This document shows positions 22,717 to 33,637 of a DNA stretch of 64,000 nt, in pieces. This DNA is from Usnea hakonensis (Eukaryota > Ascomycota > Lecanoromycetes > Lecanorales > Parmeliaceae): the NCBI GenBank assembly GCA_013423325.1, contig BLJB01000077.1:50051-114050 (forward strand), in the 5' to 3' direction. Numbering within the stretch: the first letter of the stretch is position 1; every line of letters starts with the position of its first letter. Made by a program: the position numbers and the translations under genes. The notes below the pieces were generated by a model, which did not search any database, was not told where the DNA came from, and was given only the letters and a program-made list of their open reading frames with translations.

Positions 22717-23163
22717 GCCCATGTAATATAGAAGTATAAGCTGGGTACTCTGTATTTTTAGCAGATTGTGCATGAATAGCAAGACCAATAATGTGACTAC
22801 CCTCACTACTCCCAATGTTTAGGAGGGCACACTGTTCCGTACAGGTTCAATTGTTGCAAAGTGATTTAGACCGTTTACGAAATGCTGATGATTGAAGCCG
22901 ACGATCGAAGTTGATGCTCGTAAAAATAAAGCCGTTAAGAGCTGCTCTTGAGATGTTTTACCTCGGTGTATTCGTACTCGTACCTACCTTACCTACCTAT
23001 ATATAGACTCTTGGCACTCTAGTGAGAGCTGGCATCAATTTTGCATTACCAGTCCCATCTTCTAGACAACAACTTCTTCACCCTCTCGACTAAAGTTTTC
23101 GCTTCGACTGACCAATATCTGGCTCAGTCCTTCTGATCCTCTTCTTAAGCCGTCAAATTTTTT
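22717..23163. other. Intergenic region
   Basis: 447 bp holding the 3' UTR of the repeat protein and the promoter of the F-box gene. An imperfect ACCTACCT run and a TATATATA tract at about 22981-23005 are the only visible features. Confidence 0.4.
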
Positions 23164-26100
23164 ATGCAACCAGAGCTCAACGAGGATCCCCAGAGAAGAT
23201 TATTGCCGCAAAGCTCTCAAGTGACTGACCAAGACAGCCAACATGGATTCCATGATTCAAATGAACGCCTCTCTCGCCAGCTTCATGCTGGAGAAGGGAA
23301 GGCTAAACCGCGGCGCTCCGCCAGCGGCACGACCTTATCAGCGTCTTCTGCTGAAGGCTCTGACAATGGACGAGAAGGACCATTACGGCGACTGAGCCCG
23401 CCCTCAAGGCGAAAGAGCGGGTCACCTGTGGACCGCATCATCGAACATGAGAATTATCCGACATATCTGCCGAAGAAGAGAGTTGAAGGGCGTGCTTTTA
23501 CCGCCGTTCAGCGCGGCAGTAGTCTTGGCTCTGCTCAAACTACGATTGGGGATTTCCCTAATGGTTTGCACTCAACTCTTGCTTCATCACGATGATGGCT
23601 GATCTTGTTACAGAGGTCCTGACCCATATACTTTCCCATCTCTCTCCGTCGTCGTTGTCAGATGTCTCACTTGTGTCCCGACGTTTCCATCAGTTGGTGA
23701 CAACACCTCACGCCTGGAGAATAGCTTTCTCGCGCTTCTTTCCCGGAGCAGAGGCCTTAAACACATTTGACACCAGCTCTGACTCGTCGGAGGATAGTGA
23801 AATACGTTCGGAAAGACGGATTTTCACCCGTCTGACGGCTCTTGCATCATGGCGCAGTGAGTACATCTTACGCACCAGGCTACTTCGATCCATAGCTCGC
23901 GGCAAACCTGCAGAGTCTTCGGTATCAGCTGGTTCTGGATCTTCGCGATCTGGCACTGGGAGCAATGGTAGTGCACACGTTACATACAACTCTGATCTCG
24001 TTGCGCTTGTTGATCACCTACACGCTACGTTTGGGACCGGGTTAAATAAGAGACTGCCTCGCTTCATACACGGAGCGACAGATGTTGGCATGGCTTCTTG
24101 TAGCGACCCAAAAACCAGCAAAGTAGATGCATGGGGCTTCTCGGACTCGTTCGTCCCTCAACATTTCGAGGAGGTCTATCCTGGCGAAGCTCTCTATGGT
24201 CTTGGCGTCGGTGAAGTGATTGGCATGCCAAACACCATGAATACAAGTCAACCGTTCGGAATGATCTATGCAGAAGGATTGCCTGGAGGCAGGATATACT
24301 ACAGGTCTACGGAAGAAAAGCGCGGTCGTAGCTTGGCTTCCTCATCGGACATCTCGATGCCAGAACTCGGCATCCCAAAAACCTTGCCAACGACGTCAAT
24401 ATGCTCAGTCTGGATTGCCAAAACGCCTAATGTACCAGATCTGTCCGAAGGGACCGTTGGCATGCTTGTAGGGTCTTCAAGCGGACTGGTCACGGCATAT
24501 TCCTTGGGTACGAACCCTCTCCGTGAAAGACGGCTTGAGCGCGGTGAATTGACCGCTCGTTGGGTGCTAAGTCCAGGAGTACCAATAATTGCTATCGTGG
24601 TCGACGAGAATTTTTCTTCGAAGCGCCAATTGCTCAATCGCATCTGGGCTTTTGCACTCAATGCCCTCGGTGAGGTTTTTTATCTTGGCGACTTGCCTGT
24701 TCGCCCTACCTTGGATCGCGCAGAGAAGATTGACAAAGTACGTCTCGAGCAACTGGCATGGCAGACGGGCCGCTCGGTCCAGTGGACGCTGGTGGAACCA
24801 ACTAGACGCGTTGCTCGGCCCGATCCTTTTGATAGATCCGAAGTTGATGGTAGCTATTCACCAAGAAGTTCTTCAGATAGAACATGCTTAAGCAAAGAAC
24901 AAATCGCCGCTGAAACTAAAGAGATAAACGTCTTTCTCCAGAAAAAGCCAAAACATTTCCAAAAAGCCTGCGAAGGGTGGGACTTGCGCCGGCGTCTGGA
25001 GGTTGATTTCGCAGCAAGTGACGAGCAAGGAGTCGGCGAGAGCCTTTTTGTCATAGGCTGCGGATTGGATGAAGGACAGCAAGCCATGATCAAGCGATAT
25101 ACGCGCTACAAAGTGACAGACATCATAGACAAAGATTCGTCCGGAAAAGGCTCTACTAGGCCTGATGCCGATAGAGATCCCAGCCACATCTCCATCTTTG
25201 GCAGTAACAACTCTTTGATCAATGAGCAGCCTACTTGGTCTTTCGCAGACAGTGCTCCCTCGCGACACAGCTCTACTAATCCATTAGAGTCTGGATTTGG
25301 GGCACATTGCGTTGAAGAATGGCGCACAACAGTACTTTTACTCGGGGGCCTCAAGTCACCTCAAATAACCACTACAGCTATGGACGCGTCCAATTTGGCC
25401 GCGCTGACGACTACCGAGGATCCGCTTCTCGGTGCGACTGGATCTTCAACCGCTTCATCTCCTCTATCCTCACCAACGGGAAGAACGTCGTCGCACTTAT
25501 TGAGCGATATCCCAGGCCAACGGGCGAGACTTCTAGCCATTGGCACAAAAACTGGGACCATCATTCTTTGGAACGCACGAGCTCCTGTCTCCAATAACAC
25601 TATCCTGGAGAATAACGTCAAGCCCATACGGATCATCTACACAGACTCTCCGCAGATCGCCTGCTTGGCGCTGACCTCCCTCTACCTTGTTCATGGCGGA
25701 AACGACGGCCTAGTACAGGCTTGGGATCCTCTTGCTTCAACGACGGACCCCATTCGAACACTCAACTCGCGGTTCTCTTCCCGTGCACGACGTCGCCTCA
25801 TCCAAGCTGAAGCATCTTCCGCGGGCGTTGGAATCAACCTCTTTGCTGCCGGAGCCATCTGCTTGGATCCCGACCCGACTATCCTGCGCGGGATGGTTAC
25901 ACTCGGCTCGCATCTACGCTACTGGAGCTATAGCTCTCAAGCAGCGGATCAGTACAAAGGCAATAAACGCCGTCTCCGCCGTTCAGAACGTGGCAGCAAC
26001 CAAGGCGGTGATCGCTTTTCCGGCACTGGCAGAGGAGCGCTCAAGGAGTACATCGCTAATGAGAAGCTAGAATTGGAGCGTGAGAAGCGAAACAAGCGCG

Positions 26101-26618
26101 AACAAGAGAAAAGACTTGCGGGCAGATTCGGGGTAGATCTTCTGGGACCTGGAGCTAGTGAAGACGAGATTCTGGCTTACGCCACTATGCTAAGTGAAGA
26201 GGCAGCGCAAAGTGATGAATTGAGGAGAAACGGTGCAATTGTCGGCAAGAGCATGGACACAGCCACCGAACAGGCTGCTGCCTCACAGGTGCCGTCAGTT
26301 GCACAGAATGACGTCGACAACGACATGGCGGAGGCTATCCGCTTGAGCTTGCTGGAAAATGGTGATGCGGCAGCTTATTCGGTCGGCCATGCGGGTGCCA
26401 GTGAGATTCCGGTCAAGTACGCCAAGGTCAAAAGGCATAAAACATCACCTGCCAGCTCGCCTCCGAGATCCAGTGCCGTTGTTCCGCCTCTCAATGCAAA
26501 TCATATTTCTCACATTCAAGCTGCTGAGTTGGAGGACCTTGATCTCGCTCTGCAACTTAGTCAGGTCGAAGAAGAGAGCCGCACAGAGGGGGAAAAGGGA
26601 AAGGGGAGAGCTTTCTAA
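23164..26618 (+). CDS. F-box protein with WD-like repeats and ubiquitin-interacting motifs
   Basis: Two open frames are one gene. Exon 1 is 23164..23563, exon 2 is 23614..26618. The intron starts GTTTGC (a weak donor) and ends TTACAG; splicing gives GDFPN-EVLTHILSHL, the canonical F-box start; 1134 aa. Order: disordered basic N-terminus, F-box (about 134-180), WD-like blades (MLVGSSSGLVTAYSLG; RLLAIGTKTGTIILWNA; LVHGGNDGLVQAWDP), a coiled Lys/Glu-rich segment, then two UIM-like helices near 1035 (DMAEAIRLSLLEN) and 1105 (EDLDLALQLSQVEEE). This implies an SCF substrate receptor that also binds ubiquitin chains. Substrates are unknown. Confidence 0.85.
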
Positions 26619-26795
26619 ACGCAACCTGCACTTGCGCTACTATTTATTATCACTGTTTTTTTAAATTCAGCAGCTAGTCTGCCCCTCTCTATGTCATGCA
26701 TGTCTACATTTCTTTTCATTTTCTTGATCGGTATCATAGCTTCATAGCCTCATATTTTCCTCACATTGCAAGCGGGCATGCCCCAAGCAGATGCC

Positions 26796-27750
26796 TCACT
26801 CCCTCATAATGACAGTACCATCATCTTGTGTCACTCTAACGGCCACACTGCCATCTGCCATTCCAAAATACGCCGCGACAGGCTTCTGGCCACCAGCGAT
26901 CTGCCCCCTGGCCTTGGCCTGCGGTCCGTTCTCTCCCACGAAAAGACCGACACTCAAGACCCCCTCCATCGCTTTGATCTCTTTCGCTAGAGCCTGTACT
27001 TCCCACTGGCCATCCTCGCCCTGGCCTTTGAGCTCCCTAACCCCCTGCTTGGCCGCTTGCTCGATATCCGTGGGGAGGAGTAAAGTAGGAAACGGCGCAT
27101 CGATAATGAAATTATCCTGATCCGTCTTTATGGGCCCAGCCTTCTGCATCTGTCCTTCCCTCACAAACGGGGCCGTGGATCCCAGTCTCCTTAATCCAGA
27201 GAGTACGGTCGTCACAGCCAGCGGCTCCACCTCAATGGGGATAGTAGGCCAATTGGTCAGCAGGCGGGGTTGGAGTTTGCGGTGGTCGGCCACACAAATG
27301 AACTTCGAGGCTCGCGTCGCTACCAGCTTTTCTTGGTAGAGACAGGCACCACCACCTTTTATGCAGTTGAGGTCATCGTCTATTTCATCGGCGCCGTCGA
27401 AGGCGACTTCGATCAAGGTGTCAGCGGGCAAGGAGTCAAACTTGAGGTCTTTGAGGCCGGCTTTTAGGATCACCTAGTTCTTGCCAGTCAAGTTCCCTAC
27501 CGTCAGCGTGCTACGGAGGGAAGTTCCAGCGTACCTGCCGTGATTGATAGCCCGTAGGAACAAAGAGGATGTTCTGTATGCGGGGGTCCTTGAGCTCTTG
27601 TATGGCTTCCACGGCATAGACGATCGTGCTGCCGGAGCCGATGCCGACATAGCGGGCCTCGGGGTTGAAGTGCTCTTTCACTGCTAGTCGAGCGGCGGCG
27701 CGTTTGGCGGATTCAATGGCGGAGAGTTGGGTTCCACCAGAGGTAGACAT
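26796..27750 (-). CDS. RKI1: Ribose-5-phosphate isomerase A
   Basis: Exons 27750..27535 and 27473..26796; a 61-nt intron (GTACGC...CTAG) joins YQSRQ-VILKAG in phase 0; 297 aa. Start MSTSGGTQLSAIESAK. Family motifs are clear: VGIGSGSTIVYAVEA (phosphate-binding turn), DGADEID (catalytic Asp residues), KGGGACLYQEK (catalytic Glu/Lys), and a C-terminal VGLFVGENGPQAKAR-like segment. It interconverts ribose 5-phosphate and ribulose 5-phosphate in the cytosolic pentose phosphate pathway. It is divergent from the NEDD8 E1 subunit gene, 476 bp apart. Confidence 0.95.
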
Positions 27751-28226
27751 TTTAGGGATGGGGGCTATGGAGACGGGCTTTGGGGAGTCCACTGTATATG
27801 GGAAAAGACGAGGTACAGATCTTGAACTAATTCCAATTTAAGTCAGCGGAGAGCTTATCGATGATGAGATAGAGTAGCAAGTGAATGAGTAGAGGTGCAC
27901 CTTAGAAGAACGCGGGAATGGGCGGTAGTCGCTTTCAGCATCCAGAGGTGTCTATGTCACTGGATGAGCGGTCTGCCCCACAATGATGGGATACAATTAC
28001 GGATATGAGAAGGGTAGTAAAGGTCAATGGCAGCTCATTATTTTTGCAAAGTATTGTATTTTCTGTATTTCCTGCTTCTTGGGCGGGACCATTGACTTCC
28101 GAAATGTAAATTCACTATAGCTACCCGGCTTTCAGCACCAGCCGATAGCGTGCTTTCTCGATAATTCTGTAGACCACATTATAACCAAGCTTCCACTTCC
28201 CCCACTAATGATATCTTGGGACCACT
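27751..28226. promoter_or_regulatory. Divergent promoter region (RKI1 / ULA1)
   Basis: 476 bp between two divergent start codons. No individual factor site is claimed. Confidence 0.4.
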
Positions 28227-30020
28227 ATGGCCGAGAACGTAACCACCCCTCCAATCTTACAAGGGCCTACAGCGAAAGAGAAGAAATACGATAGACAGCT
28301 TCGGTTATGGGCAGCGAACGGGCAAGCAGCCCTCGAGAACGCAAAGGTACTGCTTGTGAACTCGGGCTCTGGCGTGGTAGGGATTGAGACTCTCAAAAAC
28401 CTCATTCTACCTGGTGTTGGTAGCTTCACAATTGTGGATGACACCAGTGTATCCGAATCGGACCTGGGCGTTAACTTCTTCCTCGAGGAGTCAAGCTTGG
28501 GTAGATGGAGAGCTGAGGAGACTGGCAGATTCTTGCAAGAACTCAATCCTGAAGTAGAGATAACGGCTCTTAAAGGGGTTTGGCCTCCACCTTTCGGATG
28601 TAGTTGGCAATATGCTAATGAGGATCCACAGTCCTTAGAGGTATTCGCTGAATATCCCATTCGCCTCGAGCAGTATAGTCTTATAATACTTGTCGGACCT
28701 ACTAGCAACGCTGGGGCTTTGGAAAAAATATGTCACCATGCAGATAGTTCATCAATACCTCTGTTCTATATACACTGTCAAGGCTTCTTCTCCCATTTTT
28801 CGGTGCAACTTCCTGCTCAATTTCCTATCGTCGACACCCATCCAGATCCTGCTTCCACACAAGACTTACGCCTCTTGAACCCATGGCCAGATTTGTTAGA
28901 ATTCTTAGAAAAAAAGACTCGAAATTTGGACTTATTATCAGATCATGATCACGGCCATGTCCCATACCTCCTCGTCCTATTACATTTTCTTAATATCTGG
29001 AAGGCATCGCACGACGGCCAAGTCCCAGCGAACTACGCAGAAAAGAAAGAATTCAAAGCACTAGTAGAAAGTGGAGCACGAAGGGAGAACTCAGAAGGCG
29101 GAGAAGAGAATTTCGACGAAGCGGCAGCCGCAGTACTGAAAAGTCTGAACCCACCGTCAATATCCAGCGGTCTACGTGAAGTCTTTGAAGCAGACGACAG
29201 TCAGGATCTCACACCCACGTCCGCAAACTTCTGGATAATTGTCAACGCAATCCGAAAATTCCACGACTCACACAACGGCATCCTTCCTCTCCCCGGCGTC
29301 CTCCCAGATATGAAAGCCCAATCTTCCGACTACATAGAGCTCCAAAACATCTACAAAGCCAAAGCGCGCTCCGACCTAGCAGAAGTCACTCAGACAATTC
29401 GCTGCTCGGAGCAAGAAATCGGCATGAAAGTTCCCATCGAACAAGCCGAAATCGAGGCATTCTGCAAAAACGCCCAATTCGTCAAACTTATCCACGGCCG
29501 CCCAATACGTGTCGCCAAATGTACCGCCGAAATCGACTGGAATGACAGGGCAAAAGCTTTGAGCCAGGAACTTCAGGATCCAGACTCCCTGCTACCTATA
29601 TACTTTTCTTTCCTTGCCCTTGACAGATATCACGACGACATTGATCGTATCCAGAAACTGCGGAACCCCGCAGTCGATCGGCATCTCCCTGATATCACGG
29701 CAGGCCGGGTGATATCAGGTGCGATACCGCCATTGCCCACATTTGCTGAATCTGCGCATTTCTTCACCCCTGCCATTGATCCTGAGCATGATCCCAAACC
29801 CTGGCCACGATTCGACACTCCAGAAGCGAGAACGACTTTTGACAACGTAGTCAAAGAGCTCGACCGTGCTGATGGAGGCGAATTGCACAACATTGCGGCA
29901 TTGACAGGCGGAATGGTGGCCCAGGAGATTATCAAGGTGATCACGAAGCAGTATGTACCTGTGGACAATACCTGCGTTTTCGATGGCATAGCGAGCAAGA
30001 CTGCTGTTTTCAAGATTTGA
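28227..30020 (+). CDS. ULA1: NEDD8-activating enzyme E1 regulatory subunit
   Basis: The frame is open for 597 codons. A probable in-frame 54-nt intron (28578..28631; donor GTTTGG, branch TGCTAATG, acceptor CACAG) would leave ITALKG-SLEVFAEY and 579 aa, removing 18 residues with no family counterpart. The N-terminus carries the ThiF/E1 hallmark KYDRQLRLWAANGQAALENA followed by VLLVNSGSGVVGIETLKNL and VDDTSVSESDLGVNFF. The C-terminus is typical (LDRADGGELHNIAALTGGMVAQEIIK). The protein lacks a catalytic cysteine domain and pairs with Uba3 to adenylate and transfer NEDD8/Rub1 to cullins. Confidence 0.93.
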   Translation: MAENVTTPPILQGPTAKEKKYDRQLRLWAANGQAALENAKVLLVNSGSGVVGIETLKNLILPGVGSFTIVDDTSVSESDLGVNFFLEESSLGRWRAEETGRFLQELNPEVEITALKGVWPPPFGCSWQYANEDPQSLEVFAEYPIRLEQYSLIILVGPTSNAGALEKICHHADSSSIPLFYIHCQGFFSHFSVQLPAQFPIVDTHPDPASTQDLRLLNPWPDLLEFLEKKTRNLDLLSDHDHGHVPYLLVLLHFLNIWKASHDGQVPANYAEKKEFKALVESGARRENSEGGEENFDEAAAAVLKSLNPPSISSGLREVFEADDSQDLTPTSANFWIIVNAIRKFHDSHNGILPLPGVLPDMKAQSSDYIELQNIYKAKARSDLAEVTQTIRCSEQEIGMKVPIEQAEIEAFCKNAQFVKLIHGRPIRVAKCTAEIDWNDRAKALSQELQDPDSLLPIYFSFLALDRYHDDIDRIQKLRNPAVDRHLPDITAGRVISGAIPPLPTFAESAHFFTPAIDPEHDPKPWPRFDTPEARTTFDNVVKELDRADGGELHNIAALTGGMVAQEIIKVITKQYVPVDNTCVFDGIASKTAVFKI

Positions 30021-30355
30021 TGGGAATTGGCATCACAAACCAGAGACAACAAGCATTTGCAAGTGGCGAGGCGTCCATGAAGACCAACGAACGGTGATTA
30101 GACGAAGCATGCGCATCATTTTACTGCAAGCATGGCACCAAAAACCCACGGTAGATATGATATACAGTATACCGTATCAGTGAAGCTACTTTCATGAAAC
30201 AAGCACAGTTGTATGAATCAGACCCTCTTATGCTGCCAGCTCCCCCCCCTGCTTTATTCCATGAGTCCCAGCTCCGTCGAATGCACCCAAGCGAAATCCA
30301 CGCTATGCAAATTTCCCCCCCATTTCACCATGCCAATCTCCCTTTTCTCCAGCGG

Positions 30356-33271
30356 TCAAGGAACATATAACCTTGAAAAGCCCATTACCGTCTGCCTGCA
30401 ACAAACGCACGTCCCGAAATTGTTCATTGCAAGACTGACCCTACAGTCCTCACACAGACTCAAGCAACGACACGGCCAAGCCAGCACATTCCTCGGTGCG
30501 CTCTGGCAAACCACGCACTGTGGGCCTCCCGATCCCATGCCTACGGCACCATCGCGCCATGTCCCCGCTCCTTGATTGATAGAAGAAGCCGGTTGTGCGC
30601 GTCGGGTAAGGATTAATTGCTCGAGGAGGTACGCTTCTTCCTCTGGAGACAGGGGCCCGGTGGCCGGGATGGACGAGTTTGCGGGGCGATAGCGGGTGGA
30701 GGTGAGGAGTCTCGCATTCGCAGAGGCCTGGGCGTGGTGGTACTGCGAACGGGTTGTTATGCCAGGATTGGTGAGATGGTAGGCGAGCATGCGGGCTTCG
30801 GAACGCTGTTCGGAGGTTTTGGGATCCAGCAGTCTAGCTAGATGCTGCGGGTTGAGTTGAGAATGATTATCGGACGGGTCGAGAGCTTCTAATGCATTCA
30901 CATCAAAAGGCGAGAGGCTGCGGGGAAAAGGGTGTCTCTGAGTGGGTGTACTGGCGCCTGAACCGGCTGCTGAATCCACGTCTATGAATTCGTCTTCAGT
31001 ATCTCTGAGCGAAATTTCGCTGGTGTTGGTGGACATAGAGACCATGCTGGTTGTATCGTCGTCCTCCGTAGGTGTTTGATAGGGACCGCTATCGTCTTTT
31101 TCACCAAACCAGCCACCGCTTGCCCACCACTGGTAGACCCTTGAATCGAGTGTCTGCTCCTCTTCTTCGCCCCAGTGTTCATTTTCTTTGAACAATCTTC
31201 GTTTCATTTCCTTCTCAACGTCAACGTCGTCATTCTCTGGTAGTGAGAGGACTCCCTCATCTGACAAGATCCAGAAGTCCAATGTATTCTGCTGCCGGAT
31301 CCGATTCCCTCCCTCTTCACCTACCTGCAATGCCCCTCTCGCTTTTGGCAACCTGAGCCATTTTGGGCGCCACGATATCCTCGCTTTGTCCATTAATTTG
31401 TTGGTCACCACTTTATTCCAGCTGACCAAAAGCCAAAAGATACCACGGAAGAGCTTCGCAGCCATCAAATATCGCCCTCCTCTTTGCATATGGCCTACGC
31501 CATCCCCTCTATTTCTCGTGCTTGCGAATCCCGATCCAAATTTGTCTGCTGTGAAATTTACTATTCTGTCGTAGCCACCCGTCCGACGATCAGTAGGGCG
31601 TTCGTTTCCAGCGGCCGATTTTCCAAAAAGGACGGACACACCATCTACCGGATCGTGAGATTTTTGAAAAGCTTCCATCTCCTTCAATCTGTCTTCTTCC
31701 AACCAGGTTGAAGCAGCGACGTTGATACGGCGACCCTCATTGAGATATACTGCTTCGCTCGCAACGGTCAAGGCGGTAAACCCTAATTTGAGCAACGCTG
31801 TATAAAAGTCCTCGGACATGTCCAAGCGAATGCTGGAAAGCTGGGCATTGGCCTGCATGTTCTCGCAGGCTATCTGGAATCTCTCGGCAAGCGTTCTAGG
31901 CTGTGGTTCATCACTTGGAGGCGAGAGAAAGCAAAGGAGTAAGGCTAGTGAATAAATGAAGGCACATAGCAATATGCCGACGAGAATTAAGAGATGGGGA
32001 ATAAAGCCCACAATGCAGACAGTAGGAAAGCGTAGAATGATAGATTCCGGCCCCGACTCTGGTCTTAAGCTGAAGAATCCCCATCCAAATGCACTCATAA
32101 AGCATACACCCCAGATCGCTGTGTTGATCAGTCGGAATCTGGCCTGCATGTTCAAGACGCCGAGGATCTGGCTACTAAGGTTGTTGAGACTTGAGATCAA
32201 TACCATAAGCAATACTTCTGGAGGCGTATTCATCTTGTCCAGTATTTCGCTTCTGGTGAAAAGCTTGCTCACGGAATCCTGAGGCGAAGAGTTTGAAGTC
32301 ACCTTACTGTCTTTATTTGCTGACCACATAGAGAGCCCGAGTTGACTGCTAACCATAGCTTCCGACTCCGCGGAAGCCAATGAATGTTCGAAAATTGACA
32401 TGCCAGTCTCGGTCATGACTTGTCTTCCTTGAATCGCACAGGACAGCGTTTCCACAAATTGACCAAGGCACAAGGACTGGAAGAATGGCCACAGTAGAGA
32501 TAGGGAGCCACTCCGATCCCAAACTTCAGATCTCGAAGGTATCATGTCCACTGCCAAGCAGGAGCTGGCATCAGTTTCCCAGAATAGAAGGGTCGAGCTA
32601 ATCCAGTACATGATACCTCCGTCTCCCGAGAAATCCATATCCATATGTTTATCTGCCCTGCCGTACCTCAAGGCCGAGTATCTCGGAGATGTCTGGCAGC
32701 GCATTGCTTGTAGGAGGCTGAGGGTATGGGAGAGGAACATGATAATAGGCATGATTCGCATAGCAAGTCGTACTGGCCATGACAAGTTAATGTGACGACG
32801 TGCTGAGGCGTAGACTTGTGTCCGGTTGAGGATAATGGCCTATCACTTCTTAGTAAAATTACTCTACTGCTTTGCATGAGACCGGCTAAGGTGCAGTCTG
32901 ACCAGCGTAAAACATGCCAGCGCCCACTTGCTCGTCATGTACGCGAATATGCCGCCCAAGTTTCTGACCTGATGGAAGTTGAACGAGCCGAGTCCTTGCA
33001 AGGGTGATTCTGTGGCTGCAGCGCCTGCTGATGGGAGAGCAGCGCCAAGGGAAGAGTCGGAAGAGAAGGCCGTAGATATTATTTTCATACTCCGGTTGCC
33101 TGTCGCTTCTGCAATCATGCTTCCGCCGCCCCTGAGGCCGATTATACTGTCTAGTCGTTCGGGTACGGTGACGAAAGCGAAAGAGCCAGCCCGAGCCATC
33201 ATTCGTGGGAAGGCCATGACGAGATCGTTCGGGAAAAGGCTCACCAAAGAGGTATTCTTAGATGAAGACAT
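30356..33271 (-). CDS. Asi-type multi-pass membrane RING E3 ubiquitin ligase
   Basis: Exons 33271..32903 and 32839..30356; 950 aa. The 63-nt intron starts GTCAGA, has branch TTACTAAG and acceptor GATAG, and joins WALACFTL-AIILNRTQVYASARRH in phase 0. Several hydrophobic helices are seen in the N-terminal half (for example PIIMFLSHTLSLL and VGILLCAFIYSLALLLCFL). A long charged region is followed by a C-terminal RING (CVVCQSAPRNVLAWPCRC, CEDC, CVCC) at about residues 895-945. It matches yeast Asi1/Asi3, inner-nuclear-membrane ligases that degrade mislocalised membrane proteins and repress amino-acid-sensor signalling; that function is inferred. Confidence 0.85.
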
Positions 33272-33637
33272 ACTGTGATCAGCGAAGGAAGTGAATGAGG
33301 GAGGTAATCCCCAACGTCTACAGGCTCCCCATTGTCATCTTTGTCTCACAGATTCGGCCAAAAAGGCTTGGTCCAAAGACGCCTGGAGCTCGGAAGTATC
33401 AGTCTGGAGTAAAGAGAATATAAGAAGTCTCCATTGAGAGGTTTATTACAACTTTGTTGATGGCCTCAATGCATTTGAAAGATGCTGACCCTCGCGAGTC
33501 GGGTCTTGGCGCTATATGACGCACTAGCCTAGAATGTACTCGTACCTTAACACAATCCTGCGGTAGGTCAAAGTCGGACAAAATTTCAGGCTTGACTTCT
33601 ATCTCAAAATATGTATTCAATGTCAGGAGAACTATGA

